The notes beneath the pieces were generated by a model. The model was not told where the DNA came from and did not search any database. It saw nothing but the letters and a program-made list of their open reading frames with translations. A stretch of 64,000 bases of DNA from NCBI RefSeq assembly GCF_047344985.1, contig NZ_CP178861.1:620001-684000 (forward strand). Reading direction: 5' to 3'. Source of the DNA: Bdellovibrio sp047344985. GTDB taxonomy: Bacteria > Bdellovibrionota > Bdellovibrionia > Bdellovibrionales > Bdellovibrionaceae. Shown here in pieces: positions 25,576-35,398 of this stretch; the stretch's first letter is position 1, and each line of letters opens with the position of its first letter. Both the position numbers and the translations under genes were made by a program.

Positions 25576-28500
25576 GCGCGAGGAAGAGCGGTTACACCGA
25601 CTTTAATAACTTCGCCGTCGATATCTGAAGCTTCTGTGTGTGTGCCTTTTGGATCAGCCGCCACATCCATGATATTCAAATTCATCGTCAAAGTTTCAGA
25701 AACAACCATGTCTTTGTGAGCTTCAAGAGCTTCACGCAAAGCCGCCGTACAAGCGATCTCAAGCGTGATCTTGTCATCCAACTTAAAGTCAGCAGACTTA
25801 CGAGCCACTTGAACCTTACGCATGATCTCACGAGCCAAACCTTCACGCTCTTGCTCTGGAGTCACTGTCGGATCGACTTCGATAGAAACGATCTGGTGCA
25901 CAGACAAGTTCGCGTTGTCACCTTTTGGTGCACGACGGATTTCCACGTCAGTCAATTGGATGTCTTCGCCTTCCACTTGAATTGTTTCACCGTTTTCAAG
26001 TTTCAAGATCGCAGCTAAATCCAATTTTTGAATCGCGCCACCGACGGCCTTCATCTTAGGTCCCAAACGTTTACCCAAAACAGGGAAATTTGCTTTCGCA
26101 GTCACCTGCACGTATTGGTCTTCATGAGAATCGTAAGTCACTTTACGGAAATTCAACTCATCAATGAAAAGATGTTCAAACATCTTAAGCGTTTTCAAAA
26201 GCTCCGGATTTCTGTGGATGATCTTGATTTCGTTCAGAGGGATCTTCGCCTTCACTGCGATCTTCTCACGGTGATTACGTCCCAACGTCACAAGAGTATC
26301 CATTGCTTTTACGGCTTCTTCCAATTCAGGACGAAGCATAGAAAGATCTTCTTTCGGGAAGCTTTCCAAGTGCACAGAGTCCTTCTTATTCGGAAGAACT
26401 TGCGCCAAGTTTTTATAAGTCACTTCAGACAAGAACGGAGCAAACGGAGCCATCAAGCGGGACAAAGTCACAAGAACTTCATGCAAAGTCTCGTAAGCGT
26501 AACGTTTTGTCTCAGGCATGCCATCTTGCCAAAACAATGAACGGTTGAAGCGGATGTACGTGTTCGTCAGGTCTTCAATGAATTGAAGCAGGTGAGGAAC
26601 GACGTTGTACAAACGATAAGCGTCCATCTCTTTGTGAGTGTTTGCAATCAAACCATTCAAACGAGAAAGAACCCATTGATCCAAAATATTTGGAGATTTC
26701 TTCGCATCACCTTTCGGAACAAAACCGTCGATGTTGGCGTAGTTCGCAAAGAATGAATAAGAGTTCCACCATCTGAGCAAGATTTTACGAACGATATCGT
26801 AAACACCTTTTTCAGAGAACTTAAGCTCTTGCGCTTTCACCACTGGAGAATCAATCAAATACAGGCGCAAAGCATCGGCACCATGCTGATTCAAAACTTC
26901 CATTGGGTCAGGATAGTTTTTCAAGCTCTTCGACATCTTGCGACCATCTTCAGCCAAAACAAGACCGTTCACGACAACATTCTTAAACGGCGCTTGATTA
27001 AACAATGCCGTTCCAATGATTGAAAGTGTGTAGAACCAACCGCGCGTTTGATCCAAACCTTCCGCGATAAAATCAGCAGGGAAAGCCTTTTTGAAGTCTT
27101 CAACAGAAGTTTCAGGATAACCCCATTGAGCGTAAGGCATAGAACCCGATTCAAACCAGCAGTCCAAAACGCCATCAACACGTTTTAGTGGTGATTTACC
27201 TGTCGGAGAAGGAATCGTGATTTTATCTACAAACTCAATATGAAGATCATCAATTTTTTGACCAGAAAGTTTTTCAAGCTCCGCGCGTGAACCCACACAG
27301 ATCACTTCGCCTTCAGGATTTCTCCAAATAGGCAGCGGAGTTCCCCAGAAACGGTTACGAGAAATCGCCCAATCACGAGCGCCTTCAAGCCAGTTACCGA
27401 AGCGACCATCACGAAGATGATCCGGAACCCACGTTGTGTTTTGGTTGTTCGCGATCAATTGTTCTTTAATTTTCTCAACCGCCACGAACCAAGAAGACAC
27501 TGCACGATAGATCAACGGAGTATCTGAACGATAGCAGAATGGGTAACTATGTTGGATTGTATCTTGTTTGAAAAGATTCCCGCGTTTTTTAAGATCTGCG
27601 ATGATATCTTTATCTGCGTCTTTTACGCGTTTACCAGCGTAATCAGGAACTTCACTCGTGAACATACCGTCATCATCCACAGGATTCACCAATGGGATGC
27701 CAGCTTTCGCACACGCATAGTAGTCTTCTTCACCAAACGCTGGCGCCATGTGAACGACACCTGTACCACTGTCAGTCGTCACGTGATCAGAAGAGATAAT
27801 ACGGAAAGCCCCTTTATCGGCACGGTCACCGAAGTATGGGAAAAGAGGTTCGTAAGTCAGACCAACAAGCTCTTGACCCTTCATCATTTGCAAAACTTCA
27901 ACTTCTTCATCTGGTTTTTTGAACACAGAAGGAAGCAAAGCTTGCGCAAGAATAAGTTTGCGACCCGTCGCTTTTTCCTGAACTTTCACGTAATCAATTT
28001 CAAGACCCACTGCCAACGCCAAGTTCGAAGGAAGAGTCCAAGGAGTCGTCGTCCATGCAAGAACAGATGTGTCTGGTTGATTGATCAACTTAAACATCAC
28101 TGTGATCGCAGGGTCTTGAACCATTTTGTAGTTTTGATTGGCTTCAAAGTTTGAAAGAGACGTCGAGATCCCTACAGAGTAAGGAACGACTTTGTAGCCT
28201 TCATAGATCAAACCTTTTTTGAAAAGCTCTTGGAACACCCACCACACAGACTGCATGAAAGAAACGTCCATCGTGAAGTATGGATTTTCCATATCAACCC
28301 AACGGCCGACTCTGCGAACAGTTGTTTTCCACTCTGTCGAATAACGTTTCACAATCGAGCGGCAAGCGTCGTTGTAATTCGCCACGCCCATTTTGAAAAC
28401 GTCTTTGCGACTTTCGATTTTATGAGTTTTGTTGATTTCATACTCGACAGGAAGACCATGGCAGTCCCAACCAAAACGGCGCGGAACTGTGTAGCCCTTC

Positions 28501-28748
28501 ATCGTCCAGTAACGAGGAACAACGTCTTTCAAAACTCCGGCAAGCAAATGTCCGTAGTGAGGAAGACCTGTTGCAAACGGAGGTCCGTCATAAAAGCTGT
28601 AAGTCTTTTTGCCTTTTGGATCTAAAGACTGCGCAAAAATTTTCTCTTGATCCCAGAAATCTAAAATCGTCTCTTCTTGCTTTGCAAGTTGGACATCGGG
28701 TTTTACGGGATTGTAGGGATTTGAACGGGTGTTGTTTGCATTTGTCAT
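25572..28748 (-). CDS. ileS: Isoleucyl-tRNA synthetase, type 2 (eukaryote-like)
   Basis: Class I synthetase: HIGH-type motif HYGH at 64-67 in FATGLPHYGHLLAG, and KMSKS at 604-608. CP1 editing-domain features include TTTPWTLPSNLALAV and GTGVVHMAPAFGEEDY. 1,058 residues with a long C-terminal extension and no bacterial zinc-finger tail, which together with GLPHYGH indicates the type-2 enzyme of eukaryotes and some bacteria. That type is generally much less sensitive to mupirocin. Charges tRNA-Ile. First gene of an operon with trmO. Confidence 0.95.
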   Translation of the reverse strand: MTNANNTRSNPYNPVKPDVQLAKQEETILDFWDQEKIFAQSLDPKGKKTYSFYDGPPFATGLPHYGHLLAGVLKDVVPRYWTMKGYTVPRRFGWDCHGLPVEYEINKTHKIESRKDVFKMGVANYNDACRSIVKRYSTEWKTTVRRVGRWVDMENPYFTMDVSFMQSVWWVFQELFKKGLIYEGYKVVPYSVGISTSLSNFEANQNYKMVQDPAITVMFKLINQPDTSVLAWTTTPWTLPSNLALAVGLEIDYVKVQEKATGRKLILAQALLPSVFKKPDEEVEVLQMMKGQELVGLTYEPLFPYFGDRADKGAFRIISSDHVTTDSGTGVVHMAPAFGEEDYYACAKAGIPLVNPVDDDGMFTSEVPDYAGKRVKDADKDIIADLKKRGNLFKQDTIQHSYPFCYRSDTPLIYRAVSSWFVAVEKIKEQLIANNQNTTWVPDHLRDGRFGNWLEGARDWAISRNRFWGTPLPIWRNPEGEVICVGSRAELEKLSGQKIDDLHIEFVDKITIPSPTGKSPLKRVDGVLDCWFESGSMPYAQWGYPETSVEDFKKAFPADFIAEGLDQTRGWFYTLSIIGTALFNQAPFKNVVVNGLVLAEDGRKMSKSLKNYPDPMEVLNQHGADALRLYLIDSPVVKAQELKFSEKGVYDIVRKILLRWWNSYSFFANYANIDGFVPKGDAKKSPNILDQWVLSRLNGLIANTHKEMDAYRLYNVVPHLLQFIEDLTNTYIRFNRSLFWQDGMPETKRYAYETLHEVLVTLSRLMAPFAPFLSEVTYKNLAQVLPNKKDSVHLESFPKEDLSMLRPELEEAVKAMDTLVTLGRNHREKIAVKAKIPLNEIKIIHRNPELLKTLKMFEHLFIDELNFRKVTYDSHEDQYVQVTAKANFPVLGKRLGPKMKAVGGAIQKLDLAAILKLENGETIQVEGEDIQLTDVEIRRAPKGDNANLSVHQIVSIEVDPTVTPEQEREGLAREIMRKVQVARKSADFKLDDKITLEIACTAALREALEAHKDMVVSETLTMNLNIMDVAADPKGTHTEASDIDGEVIKVGVTALPRA

Positions 28749-28860
28749 AGGTCCCCAATATCTATCAGGTTTTCCCTAAACATGCACCCTTTTCAGGCCC
28801 TCCGGAGAGGAGGAATTTAGCGATAATGCAAGGCAACATCCGAGAGGGGACTTAAAGCTA

Positions 28861-28893
28861 TTAAAAGAAGGAGACCGCTTGGCCTCCTTCTAC
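28861..28893 (-). terminator. Terminator of the lipoprotein gene starting at 29637
   Basis: AGAAGGAG (28866-28873) pairs with CTCCTTCT (28884-28891), ten-base loop; on the minus strand a TTTTAA tail follows the stem. Confidence 0.7.
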
Positions 28894-28917
28894 GAATAAA
28901 ACTTATTTAAATAAGAA

Positions 28918-29637
28918 CTACGGTTCCGTGAAAGTAATGTCAGACGTCGTCGGATAAGAACTAGGCTGTCCTGCGCTCCAGATAGTGCTTGTCTGACGGA
29001 ATGATGTAACGGATGTCTTTGTTGAAGACGTATCCAGAGTAACTGCGTTGTAAAGAACATCGCCGGTGGTTGGAAATGTTGGAAGTGAGAAATCTGGAGC
29101 AGTGACCTTGAGGGCCTGCCATCCAGATACGGTTTTAGTATCATTCGCAGATGTACTAAATCCCGGACTTCCAGGCGCACCATTGAAATAACCTGCCCAT
29201 GTTTGCGATGCGCCCGCAGTTCCACCGTATGTTGTCATTTGGGAAACACCCACCGTCATAACAACTTTCGTGGCTCCTGCTGGCGTATCCATAATTTCAC
29301 CGACTTGGAAGACTCCTGCTTGAGAGTAAGTTAAAATTGGTGAGCCACCCATTTGGCAATTTGCACCCGTAAACCAAAATGTAGAAAGCGCATAACTTCC
29401 ATCCGCATTAAAGGTCAGGCCTTGCATGTAGGATGTCCCATTAAAAGCGGCACCAAAAGTGGCATCGCTTGAGACGGCGACGCAAGAACTGTAGCGAGTA
29501 CCTGCCAGTTGAGCCGCAGTCAGTCCACCGCTACCAAGACTAGGTTCTTCTTCCTCTTTTTTCGCGCAACCAAATGCCATTGAAGCCACCATCACGGTTA
29601 CAACTAGTTTCGCAAACGTACTACTTCCGAATTTCAT
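28918..29637 (-). CDS. Lipoprotein, unknown
   Basis: Signal MKFGSSTFAKLVVTVMVASMAFGC with lipobox; the mature part starts KKEEEE, an acidic linker. The rest is Thr/Ser/Gly-rich with aromatic beta-strand-like stretches (YALSTFWFTGANCQ). No family recognised. 239 residues. Ends at its own terminator. Confidence 0.6.
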   Translation of the reverse strand: MKFGSSTFAKLVVTVMVASMAFGCAKKEEEEPSLGSGGLTAAQLAGTRYSSCVAVSSDATFGAAFNGTSYMQGLTFNADGSYALSTFWFTGANCQMGGSPILTYSQAGVFQVGEIMDTPAGATKVVMTVGVSQMTTYGGTAGASQTWAGYFNGAPGSPGFSTSANDTKTVSGWQALKVTAPDFSLPTFPTTGDVLYNAVTLDTSSTKTSVTSFRQTSTIWSAGQPSSYPTTSDITFTEP

Positions 29638-29852
29638 GTTCTCTCCATTTAATTTTTTCTGCGCTTTCTAAACGCGGGGTTGAGAACTTTTCGGTGAAAA
29701 ATTTAGGAAGCATAACTAAGTAAATGCTGAATGGTTGATTATTTTGTTCTGAGTGTATCGGTTCGAGAAAAGGTCGCCACACGTTCGGGGGAGGCAATTA
29801 CTCGAGTGAAATAGTTCAAATCACATTGTTGTTTATCGTGACTTTTGCGCTA

Positions 29853-30803
29853 CTAAAAAAACAACGTCGCCGTCGCGGAAGCTTCTCGCAACAAATAATA
29901 ATTGTAGAGCACACCCAGCATAAAATTTTTGGTGAGTGAATATTGAACTCCGCCAAAATATTCTTCTTTGATTTTTTGCGGTTCCAGTTGGTCCGTCTCA
30001 TAGTTGAATGCCGGAGCATCCGAATCTTCCAAACGCTTTGACGCCGTCAGAATAAATTTTCCAAGTGTGAGGCTGGCAGTATAGAGGTGAACCGTTGCCA
30101 CGTATTCGCCATAGAGGGGATCTTCAGCCGTTTTCAAACGCAAATTTGCATAGTTTAAAATCAATGAGTTAAGGTACAGACCGATATTGTAAGTCTGAAC
30201 TTGATATTTAATTGTGTTCGTAGTTCCGCCGCCCAGATCAACTTGAGTTTCATCACCGTAGATAGAATAGCCAATGGAAAAAGGACCCCACACTCCGTTA
30301 AGACCCGCACCGGGTGTCACGTTTTTCGTGAGAGTATTGTACTTTGCCATCGCTCCAAGTTTAAGACTGTATCGATTAAAGCCGCTGCCTTTTCTGTCGA
30401 CAATATCGAACGCCGCAGCCAGAGTGTACTTTTGATTCGGAAATTTCTTTTTATTTATTTTTCGATCTAAAAGTTCTTCGTTGGTTTCAAAGCCCGGAGC
30501 CCCAAAAAAGGTTTCTTCACTATTGGACGGGGAAAGCGCTGCTCCCATTCGGCCGTTTCCTCGCACCAAAGAAAAATCTCCTCCGTCACTAAAATAAATA
30601 ACTTCAACACCAAATCCCTTGTCTGTCGGTACTGCAGAAGGATTGATTTTAACCTGTGTGCCCGGGGAAGGGCTTGAAGGATCTCTGCGAAAATGACTGC
30701 ATTCGTTTATCAGATAACAATTTGTCTCCGCAAAAGCTTGTTGAGGTGCTTGAACACACAATACGAATAACAAGCCCAAGCAAAAATAAAAGCTGCGAAA
30801 CAA
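29853..30803 (-). CDS. Predicted outer-membrane beta-barrel protein
   Basis: Signal peptide (LFVLCVQAPQQAFA), then a Cys pair (NCYLINEC), then regular amphipathic strands and a final Phe (SATATLFF), the C-terminal Phe signature recognised by the Bam machinery. About 316 residues. The substrate or function is not visible. The 215-bp spacer upstream of it to 29637 has no gene. Confidence 0.65.
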   Translation of the reverse strand: MFRSFYFCLGLLFVLCVQAPQQAFAETNCYLINECSHFRRDPSSPSPGTQVKINPSAVPTDKGFGVEVIYFSDGGDFSLVRGNGRMGAALSPSNSEETFFGAPGFETNEELLDRKINKKKFPNQKYTLAAAFDIVDRKGSGFNRYSLKLGAMAKYNTLTKNVTPGAGLNGVWGPFSIGYSIYGDETQVDLGGGTTNTIKYQVQTYNIGLYLNSLILNYANLRLKTAEDPLYGEYVATVHLYTASLTLGKFILTASKRLEDSDAPAFNYETDQLEPQKIKEEYFGGVQYSLTKNFMLGVLYNYYLLREASATATLFF

Positions 30804-30916
30804 AAAAGGTCCTTTGGAAGAGTTCCTTCTAGATTAATGGAATTAGATGTTTTTGTTAAGGGCCATTTTCAATCGAAAAAAGATGCGCTTGCGGTTTACA
30901 TTGATAAGCTTGCGCC

Positions 30917-31999
30917 ATGAATGCAAAACCGCTCCTGCGTAAAATTCCTATTGCGATCTGGGTCCTGATTTTAGTTTTGATCCTCGTCCGTATTTTTCTT
31001 CCGGTGGGAGTGAAGTATGGAATTAATTGGTACCTTGGTCAGAAGCTTCAGAACTATGAGGGGCATCTTGACGACTTCGGTCTGGCTTTATATCGAGGGG
31101 CCTATCAGTTTGAAGGTCTGCGTCTGTGGAAAAAAGGAAAAAGTGCGAAAGATCCATTGATTGAAATCAAACACACGGACCTGTCCTTGGCCTGGCGGGC
31201 GTTGTTCAAAGGAAAGTTGCTCGGAGATCTTAAAGTGGATGGCGTGTTACTTAATCTCGTCGACAGCCAGGAAAAAAAGAAACAGCAGTTCGGCGGTGGG
31301 GAAGACTGGAAGACCGTTGTTGGTAAGTTAATTCCTATTGAGCTTGAATCATTTAAACTGACCCACGGTGAAGTCTTATTCGTTAACAAAGAATTTAAAG
31401 TGCCGGTGAAAATCGTGATGGATGAAATCAACGCGGAAGCCACTAACATTAAAAACACTGATGACCGAAAAGAACTTCTGCCCAGCACGGTGCAGGCTTC
31501 AGCGAGATTGCAAAAAAGTGCAAAGCTTCATGCCGAGGCTAAAATCAACTTGCTCTCTCGTCTTCCGGCTTTTGAATCCAAGTTTAAACTTGATAAGTTA
31601 GATGTCACAAAGCTGAATGATTTTTTCTTAGCTTACGGTTCTTTCACAGTGCACTCCGGGAAATTCAGTCTTTATGGAGAAGTCAGTACCAAAGAAAATA
31701 TGGTGAAAGGTTATGTAAAACCTTTTTTTGAAAATCTCGACGTTATGTCTCCGAAAGAAAAGTTCGAAAGCCCCAAAAGATTTTTTAATGAAGTCGCTAT
31801 CGCCTGGGCCAATGTTTTTTTAAGAAATAGCAAAGATCACACTGTCGCTACCAAGATTGAATTTGAAGGAGCTTCCAAGGCGCCGAATATCAACAAATGG
31901 GGCGCTTTCTGGGAGTCTTTAAGAAATGGATTTGTCGAGGCTTTGAAAAAACAGCTTGATGAGAAAATCACCATTAAGGACGTGCCGAAGAAAAAATAA
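30917..31999 (+). CDS. Membrane-anchored DUF748/AsmA-like protein
   Basis: One N-terminal membrane helix (IAIWVLILVLILVRIFLPVG), then a long region of repetitive beta elements: YQFEGLRLWKKG, IEIKHTDLSLAWRAL, GDLKVDGVLLNLV. These match DUF748 and more broadly the AsmA/TamB-type repeating-groove proteins that move or shield lipids between membranes. 360 residues. Role in envelope lipid handling is an inference. Confidence 0.65.
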   Translation: MNAKPLLRKIPIAIWVLILVLILVRIFLPVGVKYGINWYLGQKLQNYEGHLDDFGLALYRGAYQFEGLRLWKKGKSAKDPLIEIKHTDLSLAWRALFKGKLLGDLKVDGVLLNLVDSQEKKKQQFGGGEDWKTVVGKLIPIELESFKLTHGEVLFVNKEFKVPVKIVMDEINAEATNIKNTDDRKELLPSTVQASARLQKSAKLHAEAKINLLSRLPAFESKFKLDKLDVTKLNDFFLAYGSFTVHSGKFSLYGEVSTKENMVKGYVKPFFENLDVMSPKEKFESPKRFFNEVAIAWANVFLRNSKDHTVATKIEFEGASKAPNINKWGAFWESLRNGFVEALKKQLDEKITIKDVPKKK

Positions 32000-32554
32000 T
32001 CAAAGTTCGTTTCGTTGTGCAAGAATCAAAGACTGTGGATCGAAAACTTTTTGAGCCCGAACACTGTTGCCACAACCAGAAATGGGAAAATTTGAGAGCG
32101 TTTTACGATTGAAATAACTTTGCGCAATTTCAAGATCCTGAATCTTCTCGGTGTACGCTCCGGCGTAAACGCCTTCCCCCTTGGGAGAAGTCACGAGAAA
32201 ATAAGGGCTCTGCAAAGTAGGCAGCGCTTGGGCCAATAACTGTCGGCTTCCCAGCGTCACGATATATCCTTTTTTGCGTAACTGAGTTTGAAGATTTTCG
32301 TCCGGCTCAAGAAGAATCACAAGTTCATCAAAAACTTTGACCGATTTTCTATGAAGAAGATAATCAAGAATTCTTTGGTCCTCGGCGGTGGCTGAGTCAA
32401 TAACGTGAGTAAGCACCCATCGACCCGGAGGAGGAGCATTTAAAATAGGGACGCCATTCAGTAGCGAGACCAATAAAATACTGACCGTGGCCCACAGGAA
32501 AACTAAGAAGAAACGTACCGCTTTTAGCATACTTATCTTTTCGGCATCAAACAT
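32000..32554 (-). CDS. Membrane-anchored protein, unknown
   Basis: One N-terminal membrane helix (AVRFFLVFLWATVSILLVSLL); the remainder is soluble with a helix/strand pattern (DELVILLEPDENLQTQLRKKGYIVTL, SPYFLVTSPKGEG). GNSVRAQKVFDP near the end with Cys before it. No recognised family. Start at 32554 or the ATG at 32530; neither has a clear ribosome site. Stops directly against the convergent DUF748-like gene. Confidence 0.5.
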   Translation of the reverse strand: MFDAEKISMLKAVRFFLVFLWATVSILLVSLLNGVPILNAPPPGRWVLTHVIDSATAEDQRILDYLLHRKSVKVFDELVILLEPDENLQTQLRKKGYIVTLGSRQLLAQALPTLQSPYFLVTSPKGEGVYAGAYTEKIQDLEIAQSYFNRKTLSNFPISGCGNSVRAQKVFDPQSLILAQRNEL

Positions 32555-32666
32555 TCTTTTGTATAGTTAAAAATTGGAAAATTCGTTTCATATTGGAGCA
32601 ATTCGACCGTGAAACTTAAAATGTAATGCGGTTGAATGCTCAGTCCTAACATGTTAACTAAGAGTC

Positions 32667-33416
32667 ATGGCAAAAGAACCTGGCGAGCTTAAGTGGATTG
32701 AAGAACTGTTACCCGAGGAGGGGTATCGGCGCAAATCCATGTTCGGTGGATTTGCTTACTATATCGATGACAAAATCGTACTCTTGATTTTTGAATCCGA
32801 TGACAAACGCTGGAACGGAACTATGTTTCCTGTCGAGCGTGAGTTTCAACCACAAGCTCTCAAAAAATTTCCAGAATTATCTCCGCATGTGATTTTGCCA
32901 AAGTGGCTTTATCTGCCGTTGCATACCGAAGGTTTCGAAGAAATCGTTCCCGATATTCTCCGCGAAGTTTTAAGACCTAGCAGTTTTTGGGGAAGTATCC
33001 CAAAGCCTAAAGGAAAAAAAGGAAACTCCAAAAAAAGAAAGAATGTCGAAGACGAAATTTCAACGAAGATCGACACACGAAAGCCGCGACTTTTTTCAGA
33101 TGAACCTGCTGAAGACGTATTGAAGAAAGCCAAAAAAATTTCTGACCTAAAAAATCTTGGTGAAGTCACGGAAAAGCAATTCGCGAAAATCGGCATCACG
33201 ACAGCTCAGCAGTTTATTAAGCTTGGCTGGAAAAAGACGATGAAAAAGTTGATCGAGTATAATCCCAAATATCGCCATTCTCTTTATGCATACGCTCTCA
33301 TTGGGGCATTGACCAACACTGAATTCACACATATTTCCGATGAAGAAAAAGCAGAGGCCAAAGCCTTTATCAAATCCATTCCCAAACCAGAAGCAAAGAA
33401 GAAGAAATCCAAGTGA
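32667..33416 (+). CDS. TfoX/Sxy-domain protein
   Basis: N-terminal residues 1-95 resemble the TfoX N-domain (RKSMFGGFAYYIDDKI). A lysine-rich linker follows. Residues 170-235 match the TfoX C-terminal domain: LKNLGEVTEKQFAKIGITT, FIKLGWKKTMKKL, RHSLYAYALIGAL. TfoX/Sxy regulates competence genes in gamma-proteobacteria with CRP; here both domains are present but separated by an unusual basic linker, so the role is uncertain. Confidence 0.72.
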   Translation: MAKEPGELKWIEELLPEEGYRRKSMFGGFAYYIDDKIVLLIFESDDKRWNGTMFPVEREFQPQALKKFPELSPHVILPKWLYLPLHTEGFEEIVPDILREVLRPSSFWGSIPKPKGKKGNSKKRKNVEDEISTKIDTRKPRLFSDEPAEDVLKKAKKISDLKNLGEVTEKQFAKIGITTAQQFIKLGWKKTMKKLIEYNPKYRHSLYAYALIGALTNTEFTHISDEEKAEAKAFIKSIPKPEAKKKKSK

Positions 33417-33581
33417 GTCTGTTGGTAACTCGGCTCCTGCTGGAAATCCGGCGCGAGGTTGTGCCGAGATTTCGGCAAGAGGTGAAAAAGAACGATTAGG
33501 TTTATTTTTGGGGTCCGTTTTGGCTGGCACCGCTCTTGCCTTAGTGAATGATAACAACAGCAAAACACTAAGGAGAAAAAT

Positions 33582-33983
33582 ATGAAAAACGCAAAATATC
33601 TAATGGCGGCTTTGGTAGCTTTGGCGGGCTTGACGTTGTCATCAGTTTCGAAAGCAGACATCTCGCCGATTACGACGGTGAACGACACGGACTATGGAAT
33701 GTGGATCACTATCTACGACCCCTTCGACAGTGGACATGCAGACTATGGCTGTGTGCCGCCACGACAAACTAAAACCTGGAGTTCAGGAAATTACATCTCT
33801 ATTATGGCGCCTTACACTGTTCGGGCTGAAATGATGAGCACACCAGACTGTCGCGGTAAAAAACTAGATGACTTATCAGTGGGTGCTTCTCCGAACCGAA
33901 CATACATGGTGAGTTTAATCAGTGGAGGTTTCACTTGGTCCAGAGTTCTGGGAAGTCCCGCACAAACTCCTAACGAGAACTAA
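33582..33983 (+). CDS. Secreted protein, unknown
   Basis: AAGGAG before the ATG; signal peptide MKNAKYLMAALVALAGLTLS to SKA. Two Cys (YGCVPP and PDCRGK) probably form a disulfide in a small beta-rich fold of about 108 residues. No family recognised. A terminator follows. Confidence 0.55.
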   Translation: MKNAKYLMAALVALAGLTLSSVSKADISPITTVNDTDYGMWITIYDPFDSGHADYGCVPPRQTKTWSSGNYISIMAPYTVRAEMMSTPDCRGKKLDDLSVGASPNRTYMVSLISGGFTWSRVLGSPAQTPNEN

Positions 33984-33994
33984 GTGTAAAAAAT

Positions 33995-34024
33995 AAAAAA
34001 GCCGACTTTTCAGTCAGCTTTTTA
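33995..34024 (+). terminator. Terminator; left flank of the accessory segment
   Basis: AAAAAGCCGAC (33996-34006) pairs with GTCAGCTTTTT (34013-34023) with one G-U pair, six-base loop. A nearly identical hairpin is found at 37396-37424. Confidence 0.75.
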
Positions 34025-34062
34025 GATTTGGTGCGCAAGTCGCCGGAGTAGACGAACCACTT

Positions 34063-34251
34063 TTGCCTAACCCTCAAACTTTGATAGAAATAGAGTTTGA
34101 TGAGGTCGTGGAGCCTAAAGCTCTTTTGTCCTCAGACCTGCAGCGACTCGTTAGTTTGTATGGATCTTATCTCAAGGCTGCGGCAGCCATCGAGGCTTCT
34201 GAAGCATTTGTACGCCAAAACTGTTTTAATCGGGACTCCTCCGGATTTTAG
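34063..34251 (+). pseudogene. Possible remnant coding sequence
   Basis: An open frame of 62 codons (TTG start) with protein-like composition (RLVSLYGSYLKAAAAIEASEA) but no ribosome site, no signal and no recognised family. It lies at the left edge of the accessory segment. It could be the broken end of a larger gene or a chance frame. Confidence 0.25.
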
Positions 34252-34441
34252 TAAAAATCAGGAGGTCTTTTGGGATCAGGAAGCCAGTGCGAACCTATTC
34301 GTTTTAAGTATTAGAGCCATTTGATTTTGTTCAGAGGTTTTAAAGATAAAATTTACTGTCGAAAATAATAACATCTAGTCGTGCCTTTGTTTTTATCTTA
34401 TTTTTCTTAAAACTTAAGCCCTGCGAAATTTTGGAGTTCCT

Positions 34442-34939
34442 GTGAAAAAACTATTAGTCCCTTTCATGTTATTAAGTGTTCTGTCCTCAATGGCTCATGC
34501 TTCTAGTGGACAAGAGTATTACTACTCGAAGCTAGAGAAACTTATAAACTCTGCGGAGTCTCAAAACAAAAGTAAAGCAGTTAACCTCATTCTCCAAGGC
34601 CAAGTAACTTCGCCTGAGGTAATCATCGCAGAAAGAAATTGTAGCTTGGTAATTACCATTCAGGATGGTTTTGTCGAGACTGTAGCGCGATCTTATATGA
34701 GCGATCCGGTGTGGAATACTCTCGAATATTCCAGCCAAGAAAAAATTGTTACTAAAATTACTGACTGGGGTGTTAAACATTCCGAGGACATCGAAAAAAC
34801 TGGAGAAAATGAAATTTCCTTGAGCAATGACTACTACAAGCCGCTACAGTTGCTTAAGATTAATTTTAGCAACTCAGGTCAAATCGTATCTTATACCAGT
34901 ACAGTCCTTAACAAAACAGTTACTTGCTCCTTTAAATAA
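34442..34939 (+). CDS. Secreted protein of the accessory segment, unknown
   Basis: GTG start with GGAG five bases upstream; signal peptide VPFMLLSVLSSMAHA. Mature part of about 145 residues with two Cys (RNCSLVI and the C-terminal VTCSFK). No family recognised. The A+T-rich composition and three terminators clustered nearby differ from neighbouring chromosomal genes, consistent with an acquired segment. Confidence 0.55.
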   Translation: MKKLLVPFMLLSVLSSMAHASSGQEYYYSKLEKLINSAESQNKSKAVNLILQGQVTSPEVIIAERNCSLVITIQDGFVETVARSYMSDPVWNTLEYSSQEKIVTKITDWGVKHSEDIEKTGENEISLSNDYYKPLQLLKINFSNSGQIVSYTSTVLNKTVTCSFK

Positions 34940-34964
34940 GCTGGTAGATCTTCCAGCCAATAAA

Positions 34965-34998
34965 AAATGCCTTTCGATCCAGAAATCGGAAGGCATTT
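34965..34998 (+). terminator. Rho-independent terminator
   Basis: AAATGCCTTTCGAT (34965-34978) pairs with ATCGGAAGGCATTT (34985-34998), one G-U pair, six-base loop; ends the 34442 gene. Confidence 0.75.
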
Positions 34999-35086
34999 CT
35001 ATTCAAATTTTTGATTGCAATATAAATACCTGCACGAATAGAGCCGGCGTACAAAATTACTTGTGAACTTGCCAAAGTAATTATCG

Positions 35087-35124
35087 AAACCCGCTGACTT
35101 TAAGAAAATCAGCGGGTTTTTTCT
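35087..35124 (+). terminator. Second terminator 90 nt downstream
   Basis: AAACCCGCTGA (35087-35097) pairs with TCAGCGGGTTT (35109-35119), then a T-tract. No coding gene ends here, so the 35000-35086 stretch may be a small RNA or the tail of read-through transcripts. Confidence 0.65.
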
Positions 35125-35398
35125 TTTCAGAATCCTATAGCTAAAACCTTTCAAAAAATTTGAATCTTTTTTTACACAATAAATTCCTAATTCGCCGCGA
35201 CAGAAATGAAAAATATTTGAACCAAAAGTTCCTTCGATCGCGGATTTTAGGCGACACGGCGTCCGCGCAATTCATTGGCACACTTAAGCGAGTTCCAAAT
35301 ACTGCGGAAAATAAACGGAAAGCTTCCGCGGTTATTTAATTCGATCTGAAGAAGAAAAAGCCCCTATAAATATTCAAAATATTTGAAGAACTCGGAGT
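35125..35398 (+). other. Non-coding stretch before the long hairpin
   Basis: A+T-rich, no convincing gene. Contains a short palindrome (CGGAAAGCTTCCG near 35309-35331). Nothing else recognised. Confidence 0.3.

Noticed and set aside
34025..34062. Partial tRNA 3' end at the left edge of the accessory segment
   Set aside because: Only TGGTGC and a loose AACC match the tRNA-Leu 3' end; too short and degenerate to call an attachment copy.
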